64,000 bases of DNA from assembly GCA_033239125.1 (NCBI GenBank), contig BSWB01000001.1, forward strand, positions 139,172,981-139,236,980, written 5' to 3'. Below the pieces are notes generated by a model. The model was given only the letters and a program-made list of their open reading frames with translations. It made no database searches and was not told the DNA's origin. Source of the DNA: Fagopyrum homotropicum (taxonomy: Eukaryota > Streptophyta > Magnoliopsida > Caryophyllales > Polygonaceae). Shown here piece by piece: positions 9,290 to 20,590 of this stretch. The number at the start of each line of letters is the position of its first letter. Positions within the stretch are counted from its first letter, which is position 1. The position numbers and the translations under genes are program-made.

Positions 9290-12200
9290 AGGGCTCAATC
9301 ACCCCAACAAGCAACGTTCTATCCGGGACATAGTATGTCGCCACAATCTAGATGTCATTGTTGTGCTCGAAACCAAGGTTCTGGACAACAAAATGGATAA
9401 ACTAGCAAACCTTATTCCAAGTTGGAATCACACATCAAATGTCCTCCCTAACCAAACATGCCGCATTTGGGTCTGGTGGAACCCGGTTAGTCTCCACATG
9501 ACCACTATTCTGTCAAATGATCAACTCATTCACTGCAAAATCTCTCCCCCCTCTCCTATCTCAGACTCTACATCCCAATCAAGTCTCGCATGTACCTTCG
9601 TATATGCCCATAACACCCCTGATCTCCGAAAACCCCTCTGGGATTGCATCTCTACCATAAACCTTCTCACCACAAACTACCCATGGGTACTCCTTGGGGA
9701 CTTCAACACCACTCTAAACCCCACCGAAAAGTTAGCGGCATGCCCCAACCCCTCCTCTCAACAATCACAAGAACTCGCGGAATGCTTTACCTCAAACTCC
9801 TTGACGGACCACCCTTTCTCTGGTTGCGCCTTCACTTGGAACAACAAGCAACTTGCTAATCGTATTTGGTGTAAACTAGATCGTGTTCTCACAAGCCACA
9901 CCTGGGCTAACACTTTTCCAAACTCCTTTGTGTGCTTTCACAATCCCTCTACCTCGGACCACTCTCCTGGGCTTCTCTTCCTCAACGACAATCCCATTCG
10001 GGCTAAGCGCCAGTTCCGGTTCAACAATGCTTGGGCCGGCCACGAGAATTTCACCAATTCTGTATCCAACGCCTGGATACAATCGAGCGGCCCTCCCAGC
10101 AATGGCTATATGCACGATCTACTGCAAAGACTCAAGCGCCTCAAACCAATCCTCAAGAGATTCCCAAGTGAAAAAATGGAGACCCTCCACACCACTATTA
10201 CCAACCTGAAGGATGCCCTAAACACCACTCAAACTGGCCTCCAAGCCGCGCCTTTTGACCCTCACCTCCTCCTTCAAGAAAAGACCGTCACTTCCCAACT
10301 CAACTCGAGTATGTGCTCGTTGCGATCCACCCTCGCTCAGCTCTCTAAAGCTGCTTGGATAAAAAACGGTGACCAATGTAACGAATATTTCTTCAAGAGC
10401 ATTGTCAGCAGACGTGCTTTAAATTCCATTAAGATCCTAAAAGATCCCCAAAATCTTGGCAGCGGTTACACCCATGATCCCACTAGAATCTTAACCATCC
10501 TCGTCAACCACTTCTCTTCAATCCTAAACCCACCTACCCCTCACAATCCGCTCAACTTATTTCCTGACTACACCCTTCCAAAAATACCACATGACCTTAT
10601 CCCAAATCTTTGCTCCACTGTCAATCCGGAGGAAATAAAAAACACCCTCTTCGGCTTCGGTGATTGCAAAGCGCCGGGTCCGGACGGTTTCAATGCTTTC
10701 TTCTTCAAAGAAACATGGCATACTACTGGCTTCACCTTTACTAATGCAATCAACGAATTCTTCCTCAAGGGCACCTTCCCTCATCAAGTGAACCACACGT
10801 CAATCTCTTTCATTGCTAAGAAGGATGGACCAACTCTCCCTTCGGACTTCCGACCTATCTCTTGTTGCAACACTTCGTACAAAGTGATTGCGAAGATCCT
10901 TGCTTCTCGGCTAAATGCTGCTCTCCCTTCTATCATCGGTAGATACCAGGGAGCTTTCGTAAAGGGTAGATCAATCAAGCACAACATCCTCATCTGTAAT
11001 GAGCTTCTCAAAAGCTATTCTAGATGCCACATGTCCCCTAGATGCACCATGAAAATCGACATTGCAAAGGCCTTCGACATGATCGACCACAATTTCATCC
11101 TCAATTGTCTGGGTCGAATGGGATTCCCTGAAAGCTTCATCAAAGTCATCCGTACTTGCATCACGACACCCTCATATTCCATCAACATCAATGGTGCACT
11201 TAATGGTTTTTTCAGAGGCTCTAGAGGACTCAGACAGGGGTGTCCTCTTTCCCCGCCTCTATTTGTCATTGCCATGGAAGTTCTCTCTAAGATGCTTCAA
11301 ATCAACACAGCAAACCCGGATTTCAACCTTCACCCTAAATGCAGTTCTCTCCGAATCACTCACGTATGCTTTGCCGATGACCTTATGCTATTCTGCCGGG
11401 GGGACCTAACCTCTACCAAGATCATCATAAACACATTACGAGCGTTTGGTAAATTCTCTGGCCTCTACCTAAACTCCTCAAAGTCCGCCCTATTTACTGG
11501 AGGATTAACTCCTCATGATAGCGCTTCACTCTCAAACTTCACTGGTCTCCCGCTTGGATCCCTCCCTTTCACTTATCTTGGCATTCCAATCGGAAGTAAG
11601 CGCCTAAACATCTCTGATTACAAGCCTCTCATTAACAAAATCACAAGGAAAATCCACTCTTGGACCGCCAGGAAACTTTCTTATGCTAGTAGAGCGCTCA
11701 GATTGTTTCATCCATCCTCATGGCCATAAATCAATTCTGGAACGTAGTCCTCTTGATACCCCAGGGCGTCACCTCTATTATCACTGGGTTGCTACGCTCT
11801 TTCATGTGGGCCGGTACTGACTCTAGCTCTCGCGCCCTTGTCGCATGGTCTACTGTTTGCTCTCCTAAAGAGGATGGTGGGCTTGAATTTAAAGAGCTGC
11901 TCGCCTAGAAAAAAGCATGTATCTCAAAGCTAATTTTCGAGCTTGACAACCCGGCCAGATTCTCTAGCATCTGGTCCGATTGGGTTCACTCCAACATCCT
12001 CAAAGGCTCCTCCATCTGGAATCATGCTCCAAGTTATAAGTATAGCCACTCCTGGTGTGCTATCCTCAAAGTCCGGGATGAAATAGTCGAATCTGGAAAC
12101 GCCCCAAACTTCTCCACGCTCACAACAAACCCAAATGGAGCCTTTTCAACTACTGCAGCTTTAAACCTCATCTGGAAACCCACCCCCCCAAACCAACCAT

Positions 12201-12715
12201 TCCTTCACAGCTCTATTTGGAGCAATAGTAACGTCCCAAAATGCAGGTTCATAGCATGGCTGACTTGTCATAAACGTCTCCCTACGCTCTCCAAACTGCT
12301 CACATGGAATATTGTAACAACTGACTCATGTAAGCTCTGCAATCTGCACCCCGAAACCGAAGATCACCTTTTCCAATACTGTAGCTACTCCACTACTGTT
12401 CTCGTCCAAATTTTCTCTTGGCTCCGTGAACCGGCTCCCCATCTCAACGGGCAAAACTTCTGGACTTGGTGCAGCCATCTCAAATGCAACAAGAATGACA
12501 TGCGATCTCATACTCGTGTCACAACCATCATAAGCTACATCTATTTCATCTGGAAAGCAAGAAATGACCTCACATTCAATCAAAGTTTCACTCATCCCAC
12601 CTCAACTGGTCACACCATCATCTCCACAACAAAGAACTACATCTCTAGCAACTGGAAAAACAGATCATCTGAATCAATCTCTTGGGCCAATCTAATTGGC
12701 ATTCAGCTTCCATAA
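9258..12715 (+). pseudogene. LINE A ORF2, endonuclease-reverse transcriptase (copy 1)
   Basis: The start is ATG 9258 (MNLKVCAWNIRGLN), one codon downstream of an in-frame TTG. The APE-type endonuclease covers about residues 1-235, with AWNIRGLN, ETK, LLGDFN and SDH. The reverse transcriptase begins near residue 450: APGPDG, FRPISCCN at about 529, motif A KIDIAKAFD, RQGCPLSP, and catalytic FADD at 11370-11381. The carboxy zf-RVT knuckle CKLCNLHPETEDHLFQYC starts at about 12329, with YFIWKARND near the end. Two lesions: a 2-nt insertion near 11694-11698 ends the first frame at 11729, and TAG at 11906-11908 replaces a tryptophan that LINE B still encodes. All catalytic motifs of endonuclease and RT are upstream of the lesions. 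Confidence 0.88.
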
Positions 12716-12926
12716 TTTTCGCTCCCAATGTATCTTTTGCCCTCTCTTCTAGTATGACTCCACTGTAAATTCTTTCAGTTAATACAATTCATCTTCAAAA
12801 AAAAATAAAAGTGGAAGAAAAAACCTAAAAAAGAAACGCTCTCTCTTGTCCCCGGAGTTAGTTCCCGCCTTCCTCCTCCCCCAGTGTGGTCCTCCGGTCA
12901 CGCCCAGCCCGCCCTGCTACCTTGAG

Positions 12927-14606
12927 ATGGGTGGATCGAAGCGCTCCAAAAAAAAAACAGTCCATCAAGATCTCTCACATACACCTAAGCCCTTCCAAAC
13001 AAGGAGCTCCCTCTGACCCACCGAGCCCTTACGAAGCTATTCCGGAGGATCTTATTCGCTCAAATAACAACATGATTTACAAAGGCATGGCTAAGCAAGA
13101 CTTGGAGATCTCATCGAAGATCTCGTTCCCACCCCTCCAAACCACCCCCGAGCCACCTACTCGCTCATCTTGTCCCTCAAACCTCATCGAAGCTACTAAG
13201 GAGATCTCTACCCTTATTTCTCCAAAAACTACATCTGAAATGCCCTTTGACTCCACTGCCTTGCATGCCTCTGCCCTGCATGCCACTGTTCAAGTAGAAG
13301 GAGCTTTGCATGCTACTATTACAGGAGAAGGAAAATCCCCAGATGCTGAAACTACCCCTGCCATACTCTCCACTACTACTTCAACCACCGTCACTCTCCC
13401 AGCCGCCGCTTCTTCCTCAGCCCAATCTTCACAAACCGACCCTCTAGCTTCCATCCCAAGCCCTCAAAAAACATACCCTTTTGACGACCCTTCACATTCC
13501 AACCCACATAACTCGGACAGTCCAACAGACTCCTTCAGAGACATCCTCATTAAAGGCCAGACCTGGAAACATGTTCCCCTTCCCTTTACCCCAAAATCGA
13601 GGACGGCGTCATTCATTTCTCTAGTGATGATGTTTCTGACACGATTTCCAAATGGCACATGTATCTAGTTGGCTTTCCTCTGGGAAACCCTTTAGCCGTC
13701 CAACGTATGGCAAACTTTGCTAACTGCTCCTGGAATCTTGTATACACTCCAAAAATCCTACGGAATGATAAAGGGATTTTTGTCTTCCACTTCGCCTCTG
13801 AAGAAGATCTAAATACAGTTCTTCTTGGCAACCGTTGGATCATTAATGGATCCATATCTCTCCTCCTAAAAAGATGGAGTCACGAAATGGCACTCGACTA
13901 CTCAAGCCTTTACTCCGTCCTGGTATGGGCCACCTTCCACGACCTGGATGTTCGTTTCTAGTCTCCTAACATGCTCTCTAAGATTGGTTCAGCCCTGGGC
14001 ATACCCCTGCTCACTGATTCTAGTTCTGCTAACTAGGATAGGCTCGGATATGCCAAGGTTCTCGTTGAAATTCATGCTTCCAAACCCCTCCTCCGTGAAC
14101 TAACCTTCATTGGACCATACGGAGAAAAGATTTTGCAAAAAGTCTCCTATGAATGGCTCCCCGAACACTGTCCTAAATGCCACCTGTTCGGAGACCGCTA
14201 CCGTTCAACCACAACCACCTTGATCCCCCTCCTCGACCTAGACTTCCCCGACAACGCACCCCACTACCTTCAAACCTCGGCTTTTCTGCCCACTCCTGAC
14301 GACACACATCTCATCTAGAAAGCACAACAAGCAAACCATCACTCTGAACACACATCTCCAGCTCCTGAATCCGGGCTCACTCAACCTCCCATAACAAACG
14401 TCAACCAAAACCCAAGTGATGCTTTCATCGGTGTTCAAAACACACCAACCAACATCACTCCTCCTCCATTACCCCTCACCTCTAATCCTACATCCACGTC
14501 TACTTCACCACCATCCCCACAAATTCAGCCTGAAACTCATACTGAAGACCCCTCCACATCTACCCCCCCCCTCAAACCAAGAAAACATCAAGGATGCAAC
14601 TCCTAA
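12927..14606 (+). pseudogene. LINE B ORF1 relic (copy 1)
   Basis: The conserved ATG at 12927 (MGGSKRSKK) is followed by an A10 run, longer than LINE A's, which shifts the frame. The remaining text continues from 12950 in another frame to a one-base loss near 13597, then in a third to TAG 13959-13961. That stop is at the same tryptophan position as in LINE A. A second amber at 14034-14036 replaces a CAG glutamine and a third lies at 14316-14318. The zinc-knuckle-like motif is EHCPKCHLFGDRYRS: its last cysteine has become tyrosine. The frame closes with TAA at 14604-14606. Confidence 0.78.
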
Positions 14607-14621
14607 ACAAGACGATTATCG

Positions 14622-17278
14622 ATGAATATCAATATTTTTGCTTGGAACATAAGATGGCTCAATCGCCCAAACAAGCAAAAAGCCATCCGCGACCTCGTAC
14701 GTCGCCACAACCTCGATGTTATCGCTATCCTCGAAACCAACGTTTCTTCTAGCAAAATGAACAAACTTTCATCACTCCTTCCAAGTTGGAAACACACCTC
14801 AAACATCCTCCCTAACCAAACCTGTCGCATTTGGGTTTGGTGGAACCCGGCCTCCCTTCATCTCACCCTAATTCTATCTAATGAACAACTCATTCACTGT
14901 AAAGTCTCCTTACCTTCACCCATCTCAAACTCAACCCCCACAAATAACCTTGAATGCACCTTCATTTACGCTCACAACCTTCCCGACCCTCGTAATCCCC
15001 ATTGGGACTATCTCTCCACCATCAAACTGCTCACCACAAACAACCCTTGGGTTCTCTTAGGTGACTTCAACATCACCCTAAACCCCACTGACAAACTTTT
15101 AGCAAGGCCTACTCCTCCCTCCCAACCCTCTAATGAGCTTGCTGACTGTTTCACCACAAACTCCCTATCGGACCACCCTTTCTCTAGATGCAATTTCACT
15201 TGGAACAATAAGTAGCTTGATTCTCGTATCTGGTGTAGATTGGATCGGGTCCTCATCAATCGTCTATGGCCAAACAAATTCCCCAACTCTTCTGTTCATT
15301 TTGACAACCCGCTCATTTCTTACCACTCACCAAGTATTCTCTTCCTCAATGACAAACCCGCCTCATCCACGTGCCAATTCCGGTTCAACAATGCCTGGGC
15401 TGCTCACGAACTCTTCGAAAGTTCGGTCTCTACCTCCTAGAATTCCACAAACCGCCATTCTAATGGTTGCAATTTGCGTGAACTAATGCAAAAGCTCAAA
15501 AGCCTCAAGCCTGTTCAGAAGAGATTCTCAAGCAAAAAGATGGAGTTGCTCCACATGTCGATTGACAATCTGAAAATCACACTCAACTCAATCCAGACAA
15601 GCCTTCAAACAACCCCTCTTGATCCTCAGCTCCTCGTGCAAGAAAAGACCATCTCTGCTCAACTCATCCTAAACTGCCTTGGTCTTACGGGCTTCCCTGA
15701 TAGCTTCATCGACCTCATAAGATAGTGCATCACCTCCCCAACATACTCAATCAACATAAACGGTGCTTTGAATAGTTTCTTCAGGGGCTCCAGAGGACTC
15801 CGACAAGGTTCCCCCTATCTCCCCCTCTTTTTGTCATAGCTATGGAAGTTCTATCTTCAATGCTTAACATCAACACTTCAAACCCTAATTTCAACATGCA
15901 TCCCAAGTGTAGCTCCCCCAGAATCACCCACTTGTGCTTTGCAGACGAGCTCATGCTCTTCTTCCGGGGTGACAAAACCTCAATTGAAATTCTTACAAAC
16001 ACACTACAGTCATTTGGCAGATACTCAGGCCTTTACCTAAATTCCACAAAATCTACCCTCTTCTCTGGAGGTCTTTCTCCCCAGGAAAATGACTCCCTCT
16101 CTTGCTCTACTAGCATGCATCTCGGTACTCTCCCTTTCACTTACCTGGGCATACCGATTGGTAGTAAACGTCTCAACACTACAGAATACAAGCCTCTAAT
16201 AAACAAAATCACCAGCAGAATTAATACTTGGAGCGCAAGGAACCTCTCTTATGCCGGTAGAGTTCAGATCATATCCTCCATCCTCATGGCCATCAACCTT
16301 TTGGAATGTTGTCCTTCTGAGCCCTCATGGTGTCTTCTCCAACATCCAAGGTCTGCTCTGATCCTTTCTCTAGTATGGCACTGATTCTAGCTCTCGTGCA
16401 CTTATAGCTTGGTCGAAGGTTTGCTCTCTCAAAGACGAAGGCGGGTTGGGCTTCAAGGAGCTGCTTTCCTGGAAAAAAAGCTTGTATTGCCAAGCTTATT
16501 TTCGAATTGGAATACCCGGACATATTCCCTAGCCTTTGGTCTGACTAGTTTCATCTCAACGTCCTCAACGGCACCTCCATATGGAATCACTCCCCAAGCT
16601 ACAAGTACATCCACACATGGAATTCTATTCTCAAAATTAGGGACGAGATCATTGACTACGGAAAGGCTACCACTTTCCATACAGCTACTGAGAACCCCAA
16701 CGGCACCATCTCAACGACGGCTGCCTTCAATCTCACCTGGAAACCAAACCCACCTGCCCAACCTTTCCTCCACGGCTCCATATGGAATAATACCAATATT
16801 CCAAAATGTAGGTTCATATCTTGGTTGGCTTGCCACAAGCGTCTCCCAACCCTCCAAACTACTCTCCTGAAACATTGTCCCTATTGATACTTACAAGCTC
16901 TGCAACCTCCACCCCGAAATTGAAGACCATCTCTTCCAAGACTGTAACTACTCTACTGCGGTTCTGGACCAGATCTTCTCTTGGCTCCGAGAACCCGTTC
17001 CCCACCACACTTGGCCAGACTTCTAGATTGGGTTCAGCTCTCTCAAATGCCAAAAGAATGACCTGAGATCTCACCTTCGTATCTCTACCGTCACTAGCTA
17101 CATCTACTTTGTCTAGAAAGCCAGTGATAATCTCATATTCAACCACAAGTTCAATCACCCTACCTCAACATCTCACACAACCATCTCTACCACCAAGAAT
17201 TTCGTCGCAAGCACATGGAGAAATAGATCTCCAGAATCCACATCCTGGGCCAAGATCTTAGGCATTCAACTCCCTTAA
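14622..17278 (+). pseudogene. LINE B ORF2 relic with RT deletion (copy 1)
   Basis: The endonuclease part (14622-15215, MNINIFAWNIRWLNRPNKQ) keeps LLGDFN but has Trp for the usual Gly in NIRGLN, and stops at TAG 15213-15215. Beyond a further amber at 15438-15440, the sequence jumps near 15666 from the pre-RT linker to the middle of the RT. This removes the equivalent of LINE A about 10303-11098, including the catalytic Asp of motif A. The active-site box is FADE (15938-15949) instead of FADD. Ambers at 16546, 17024 and 17114 and a TGA near 16867 all sit at tryptophan positions. The zf-RVT end closes at 17276-17278. Confidence 0.82.
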
Positions 17279-17374
17279 CTGCTCTCCTCTTATGTTACTT
17301 TGCTTTCCTTTCTAGTTGAACCCTCTGTACATTCTTTCTGATAATACAAATTTGTTTCAAAAAAAAAAAGTGAA

Positions 17375-17850
17375 AGAGAGAACAAATAGACGCAAAAGAA
17401 GAAACAACATACCTCAAATGCCAAACAAAATGTTAGCTATAGAGTACAATGTAAATACGCAAAACAAGAAGCAACACTCACCATGCATTATTCTAAGAGA
17501 TTAAGCTGAGTTCTGATGCCAATGCCATTGGACCTGTATATGTTAAACACCAATATATAACATTAACAAGTAGGAACATCTTCATCCACGAAATATGCAA
17601 TAAATAATTGGATGGAAATTTCACTTTTTCCCGTCATCATATTCACTTGTTTTGTTTTGTTTTGTTTTGAAACAACATTTGCACCTGATGCACAAATTAA
17701 CAAGAAGATCATTAAGGAACTTCAATTACATGGATAGTGAAGGCATTTATATTGAAGCGTTTTCTTTTTTGAACATCTCATACTACTTAGCATAAACAAG
17801 GCAGTAAATCATTCATTACCCTATTCTTTAAACAATCTTGTTGCTGCAGT
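17375..17850 (-). other. Diverged exon and intron pieces of the older minus-strand duplicate (copy 1)
   Basis: On the minus strand, a TATATACAG acceptor near 17535 leads to a short exon ending in ATGCATG|GTGAGTG near 17480. The same exon, diverged, appears at about 25090-25150. Bases at about 17793-17850 match 2963-3010 near the second leader exon (CAGTAAAT...TTGCTGCA). So the older duplicate of the leader region starts here and is cut by the LTR-like block at 17857. Confidence 0.45.
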
Positions 17851-17856
17851 AAACGT

Positions 17857-19985
17857 TGTAATATCCGAAATTTTTATTCCGTTTAATTCCGGATCAATTC
17901 GGACTTCGAGTCGTTGACGGTTTCCATTCTATCTAGTATTTCTTCCTTCACAAATTTTATTATTTTATGTAGACTTTAATTCACATAAAATGATAAAATT
18001 ATATCAAGCTCTAATTCTTATAATTATGTATTATTTTATGTAGAATTTAATTCACATAAAATGATAGATTTATATCAAACCCTAGTTATTATAATTCATT
18101 CTTATCGATGACTTTAGACGAGATCATGACAAGCTGTGACGAGATCATGACTAAGCTGAGACGAGGCCATGACAAAGCCCGACAAATCTGTGACAAACTC
18201 ATTCATGGGCCTGACAAGGCCATGACGAGTTTTGACAGACTTTTGACAAACATTTCAGCCCACTTATTTCTTGCCATATTTCAGCCCATTGTTTCTTAAT
18301 TGGATTGATTGTTCCCAGCCCTTACCTTAACCTTTGCTGGCGGATCAAGCAGCCCAGGAGGCCCAGCAATCACACCTTCAGCAGCCCACACACTCAGCTG
18401 CTTAATGAGGCTTGCGGCAGCCCAGAAGAGTGTTAATTCCAGCCCAGAACTCCATGAGATGCTGCCCTATCTTCCATGTTATAACAGCCATCCCTTTCCC
18501 TTCCCTATATCACGTAACAACAGTGAATAAATTAGGCAAATCCACAGCTGAAACAGCCTTACATTCACGCCAGAAGAGAAGGAGTTGCAACATCCTTGCT
18601 TCCAGATGCACGTAAACCTCTCCTCCCCTTCTTCTGTATCGACGCAGATCTCAGCAGCCCCATTGAAGCACCAACATTGCACAGAAGCAGCCCCATTGAA
18701 GCACCAACATTGCACAAGAGCAGCCCCATTGAAGCACCAACATTGCACAACAGCAGCCTCTTCTGTGCACTTCGACTCCAGGAGCTGTTGCATACGTTTC
18801 TGCATACGTTCGTTGGTCTCTCACTCCCTAGTTGTCCTCTTTCTATTCAGTCACACAATGGGCAAAATTTTACATTCCATCCTTGCTGTTTTACAGATCA
18901 AAAGCCTTCCCCATCACCAGAATCTTTCCTAAGTTGCAATCAAGGTCTTAGCAAGGGGTAACTAGATCTCTTAAATGCGTATCTTTTGTAAGTTAATAAG
19001 TTAAAAGTGTACTATGTACTGCTGATGAACTTAGGACATTGAGATCAATAATTAGTTTGGGTTAGAAGAGGGTGACAAAAATAGTAGAAACAAATCAGCT
19101 GTAAATAATGGAGTTTTCTTTAGTTTTGAGAAGTTGAAAACTGTCAATATTGTAGACCAATGTTTAGGCGTTATATTGAAGATCCACCGTTAAATTTTTG
19201 ATAGATCATAAAGGGATACACGTAGTTTACTGTGTTAAAATTTGAGAAGAAATGAACGGTCGGATTGAAAGTTATAGGGTCTCAAAGTGAAGTAGTTGAG
19301 CTGTTTTTCCAGCAATGAATTTTGACCAAGTATAGGAACGTTTTTAGTGTTGTAGCCAACTTCAAGGATTTTTGTAGAAGTGATAATTGAACAGTTTTAG
19401 GAAATTCTTACTCCTATGAGTAGATTAGATATCCTAGATAATTTAGAGATTTATTTTAGAACTTTTATAAGTTTATTTTAATTTCATATTTGAAGTTGTA
19501 GTTGGACCTTAGTGACTTTTCGGGAAATAGAAAAGTGGGTAGTTTATCTAGTTTTACCTAAAATCATGCTAGGGAGTAGAATATGGTTAATTAGCCTCAA
19601 GTAAGAATTTAAGTACGTATTACGAGTTTTGGAAGTCTCGGGATCAAGGGTAAAATAGTCATGTTACCTTGAATAAGTACTATAATAAATTATGTCCAAA
19701 TAGGATCTTACAACTTAGGAGTTTCATACTTCTAAGTACCTAGGGAAATGTATTGACCCACGTGCCTCCTTTGACAGGCAACTGAGTTTCTGCAGTTACT
19801 GGTTGAGTGGTGTTAAGAGAGGCGAGATTTGATTCTGGTAAGTCCACGGACTTACTTAGCTGGCTTCTTGTATGAGTGTAATGTGTATGAGTGGTGTTTG
19901 TTAGTTATGATAAACAACGAAACCGGATTATTCCGACTTTATTATTTACGTAATTGACCCAAGTGTATGATAACGGGTCGTGACA
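17857..19985 (+). mobile_element. LTR-like block, probably a Ty3-type solo or truncated LTR (copy 1)
   Basis: It starts TGTAATATCCGAAATTTTTA and ends GGGTCGTGACA, the TG...CA ends and wording typical of plant Ty3 (chromovirus-like) LTRs. It splits sequence that is continuous near 3010-3070, so it is an insertion. No 5-bp target duplication is visible (AACGT before, TCATC after), and about 75 unexplained bases follow before homology resumes. No gag-pol is present. Inside are degenerate GACGAGATCATGAC-like repeats (18113-18260) and a 33-bp triplicate. Confidence 0.5.
18653..18751. repeat. 33-bp tandem repeat, three copies (copy 1)
   Basis: Three adjacent copies start AGCAGCCCCATTGAAGCACC and continue to GCACA with only the last bases varying. 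As 33 is a multiple of three, several frames stay open through it: two plus-strand frames (repeat peptides APLKHQHCT and SSPIEAPTLH) and one minus-strand frame. None has independent coding support. Confidence 0.9.
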
Positions 19986-20063
19986 TCATCTGCCTAGCTC
20001 TTGCGAGAGTCTACGAGGTTCCCTGCGACCAGCCCAGTCCGGTAGATGGTCAGATGCATTATT

Positions 20064-20445
20064 ATACCAGATCTGCAAAAACCTAAAAAGATAGCATGAA
20101 CAATAGTGTATGAGCTTCAATAGAATTTGAGGACATTAGATAAAAAACAACTAAAGAGATAAACAAATTTATATATTCAGTTACCTTGTTACGTTGGTGG
20201 TCATATAATAACAATGGACAAATGGGTGTATTTGGCCAGTGTTGAGCTCCGATGATCTCATCTTTGACCCGTCCACGTCGATCGAGTAGAAAATCTTCTT
20301 CTTAGTTGAATCAAAACAAGAAGAGAAGACTGAAAGAGATGATTGCTGAAGTAAAATTGGGATGAGGAGGAAAATAGCTGCGAGGAAGATGTAAGAGAAG
20401 AATAGATTTGTAGTGTGTGAGGTTTGTAGTCTATATATAGGTAGG
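20064..20445 (-). promoter_or_regulatory. Second, diverged copy of the leader exon and TATA region (copy 1)
   Basis: It aligns with 3070-3440 in the same orientation. Shared marks are the acceptor text CCAGATCTGCAAAAA, the donor GGTTACC-type site (here CAGTTACCTTG, exon edge 20185), the ATAACAA(C/T)(G/A)ATGGACAA stretch, and a TATA element CTATATATAG at 20431. It is far more diverged than the 26.4-kb units are from each other, so it records an older duplication. Confidence 0.5.
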
Positions 20446-20590
20446 TTAAAAGGGTACGTAGGGTATATTTAGGTAGGTTAAAGGGTAAATACGTAAACTA
20501 GTATTTATTTTTATTTATTAAAAAATATAGTAAATGATTTAGATTTCAAATTTACATGTATAATTATATGGTTATATGAGATATGTGTGA

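Larger units (their letters stand above)
7337..12807 (+). mobile_element. LINE A, near full-length L1-clade retrotransposon (copy 1)
   Basis: A GC-rich leader, ORF1 (DUF4283 plus CCHC-like knuckle), ORF2 (endonuclease, reverse transcriptase, zf-RVT), a 92-nt 3' tail and an A-run at about 12797-12806 make a complete plant LINE layout of about 5.5 kb. The start is set by similarity of the leader to that of LINE B (CTCTCTT... then C/T-rich) and is uncertain by tens of bases. No clean target duplication was found at its 5' side. In this copy it has two amber codons and two frameshifts. Confidence 0.9.
12808..17369 (+). mobile_element. LINE B, internally deleted LINE directly downstream of LINE A (copy 1)
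   Basis: It belongs to the same family as LINE A and has the same layout, but is clearly diverged at most places. It ends in 11 A at 17359-17369. The A-rich bases after LINE A's tail (about 12809-12825) resemble those after LINE B's tail (about 17366-17382), AAAGTGGAAGAAAAAAC against AAAGTGAAAGAGAGAAC, a plausible decayed target duplication. That places its insertion at the 3' end of LINE A. About 0.8 kb of the reverse transcriptase is deleted. Confidence 0.88.

Noticed and set aside
18479..18961. Proteins of 108-121 aa around the 33-bp repeat
   Set aside because: Three mutually overlapping frames are open only because the repeat length is a multiple of three.
17857..19985. Clean solo LTR
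   Set aside because: The ends look right (TG...CA) but there is no 5-bp target duplication and extra bases follow, so only an LTR-like block is claimed.
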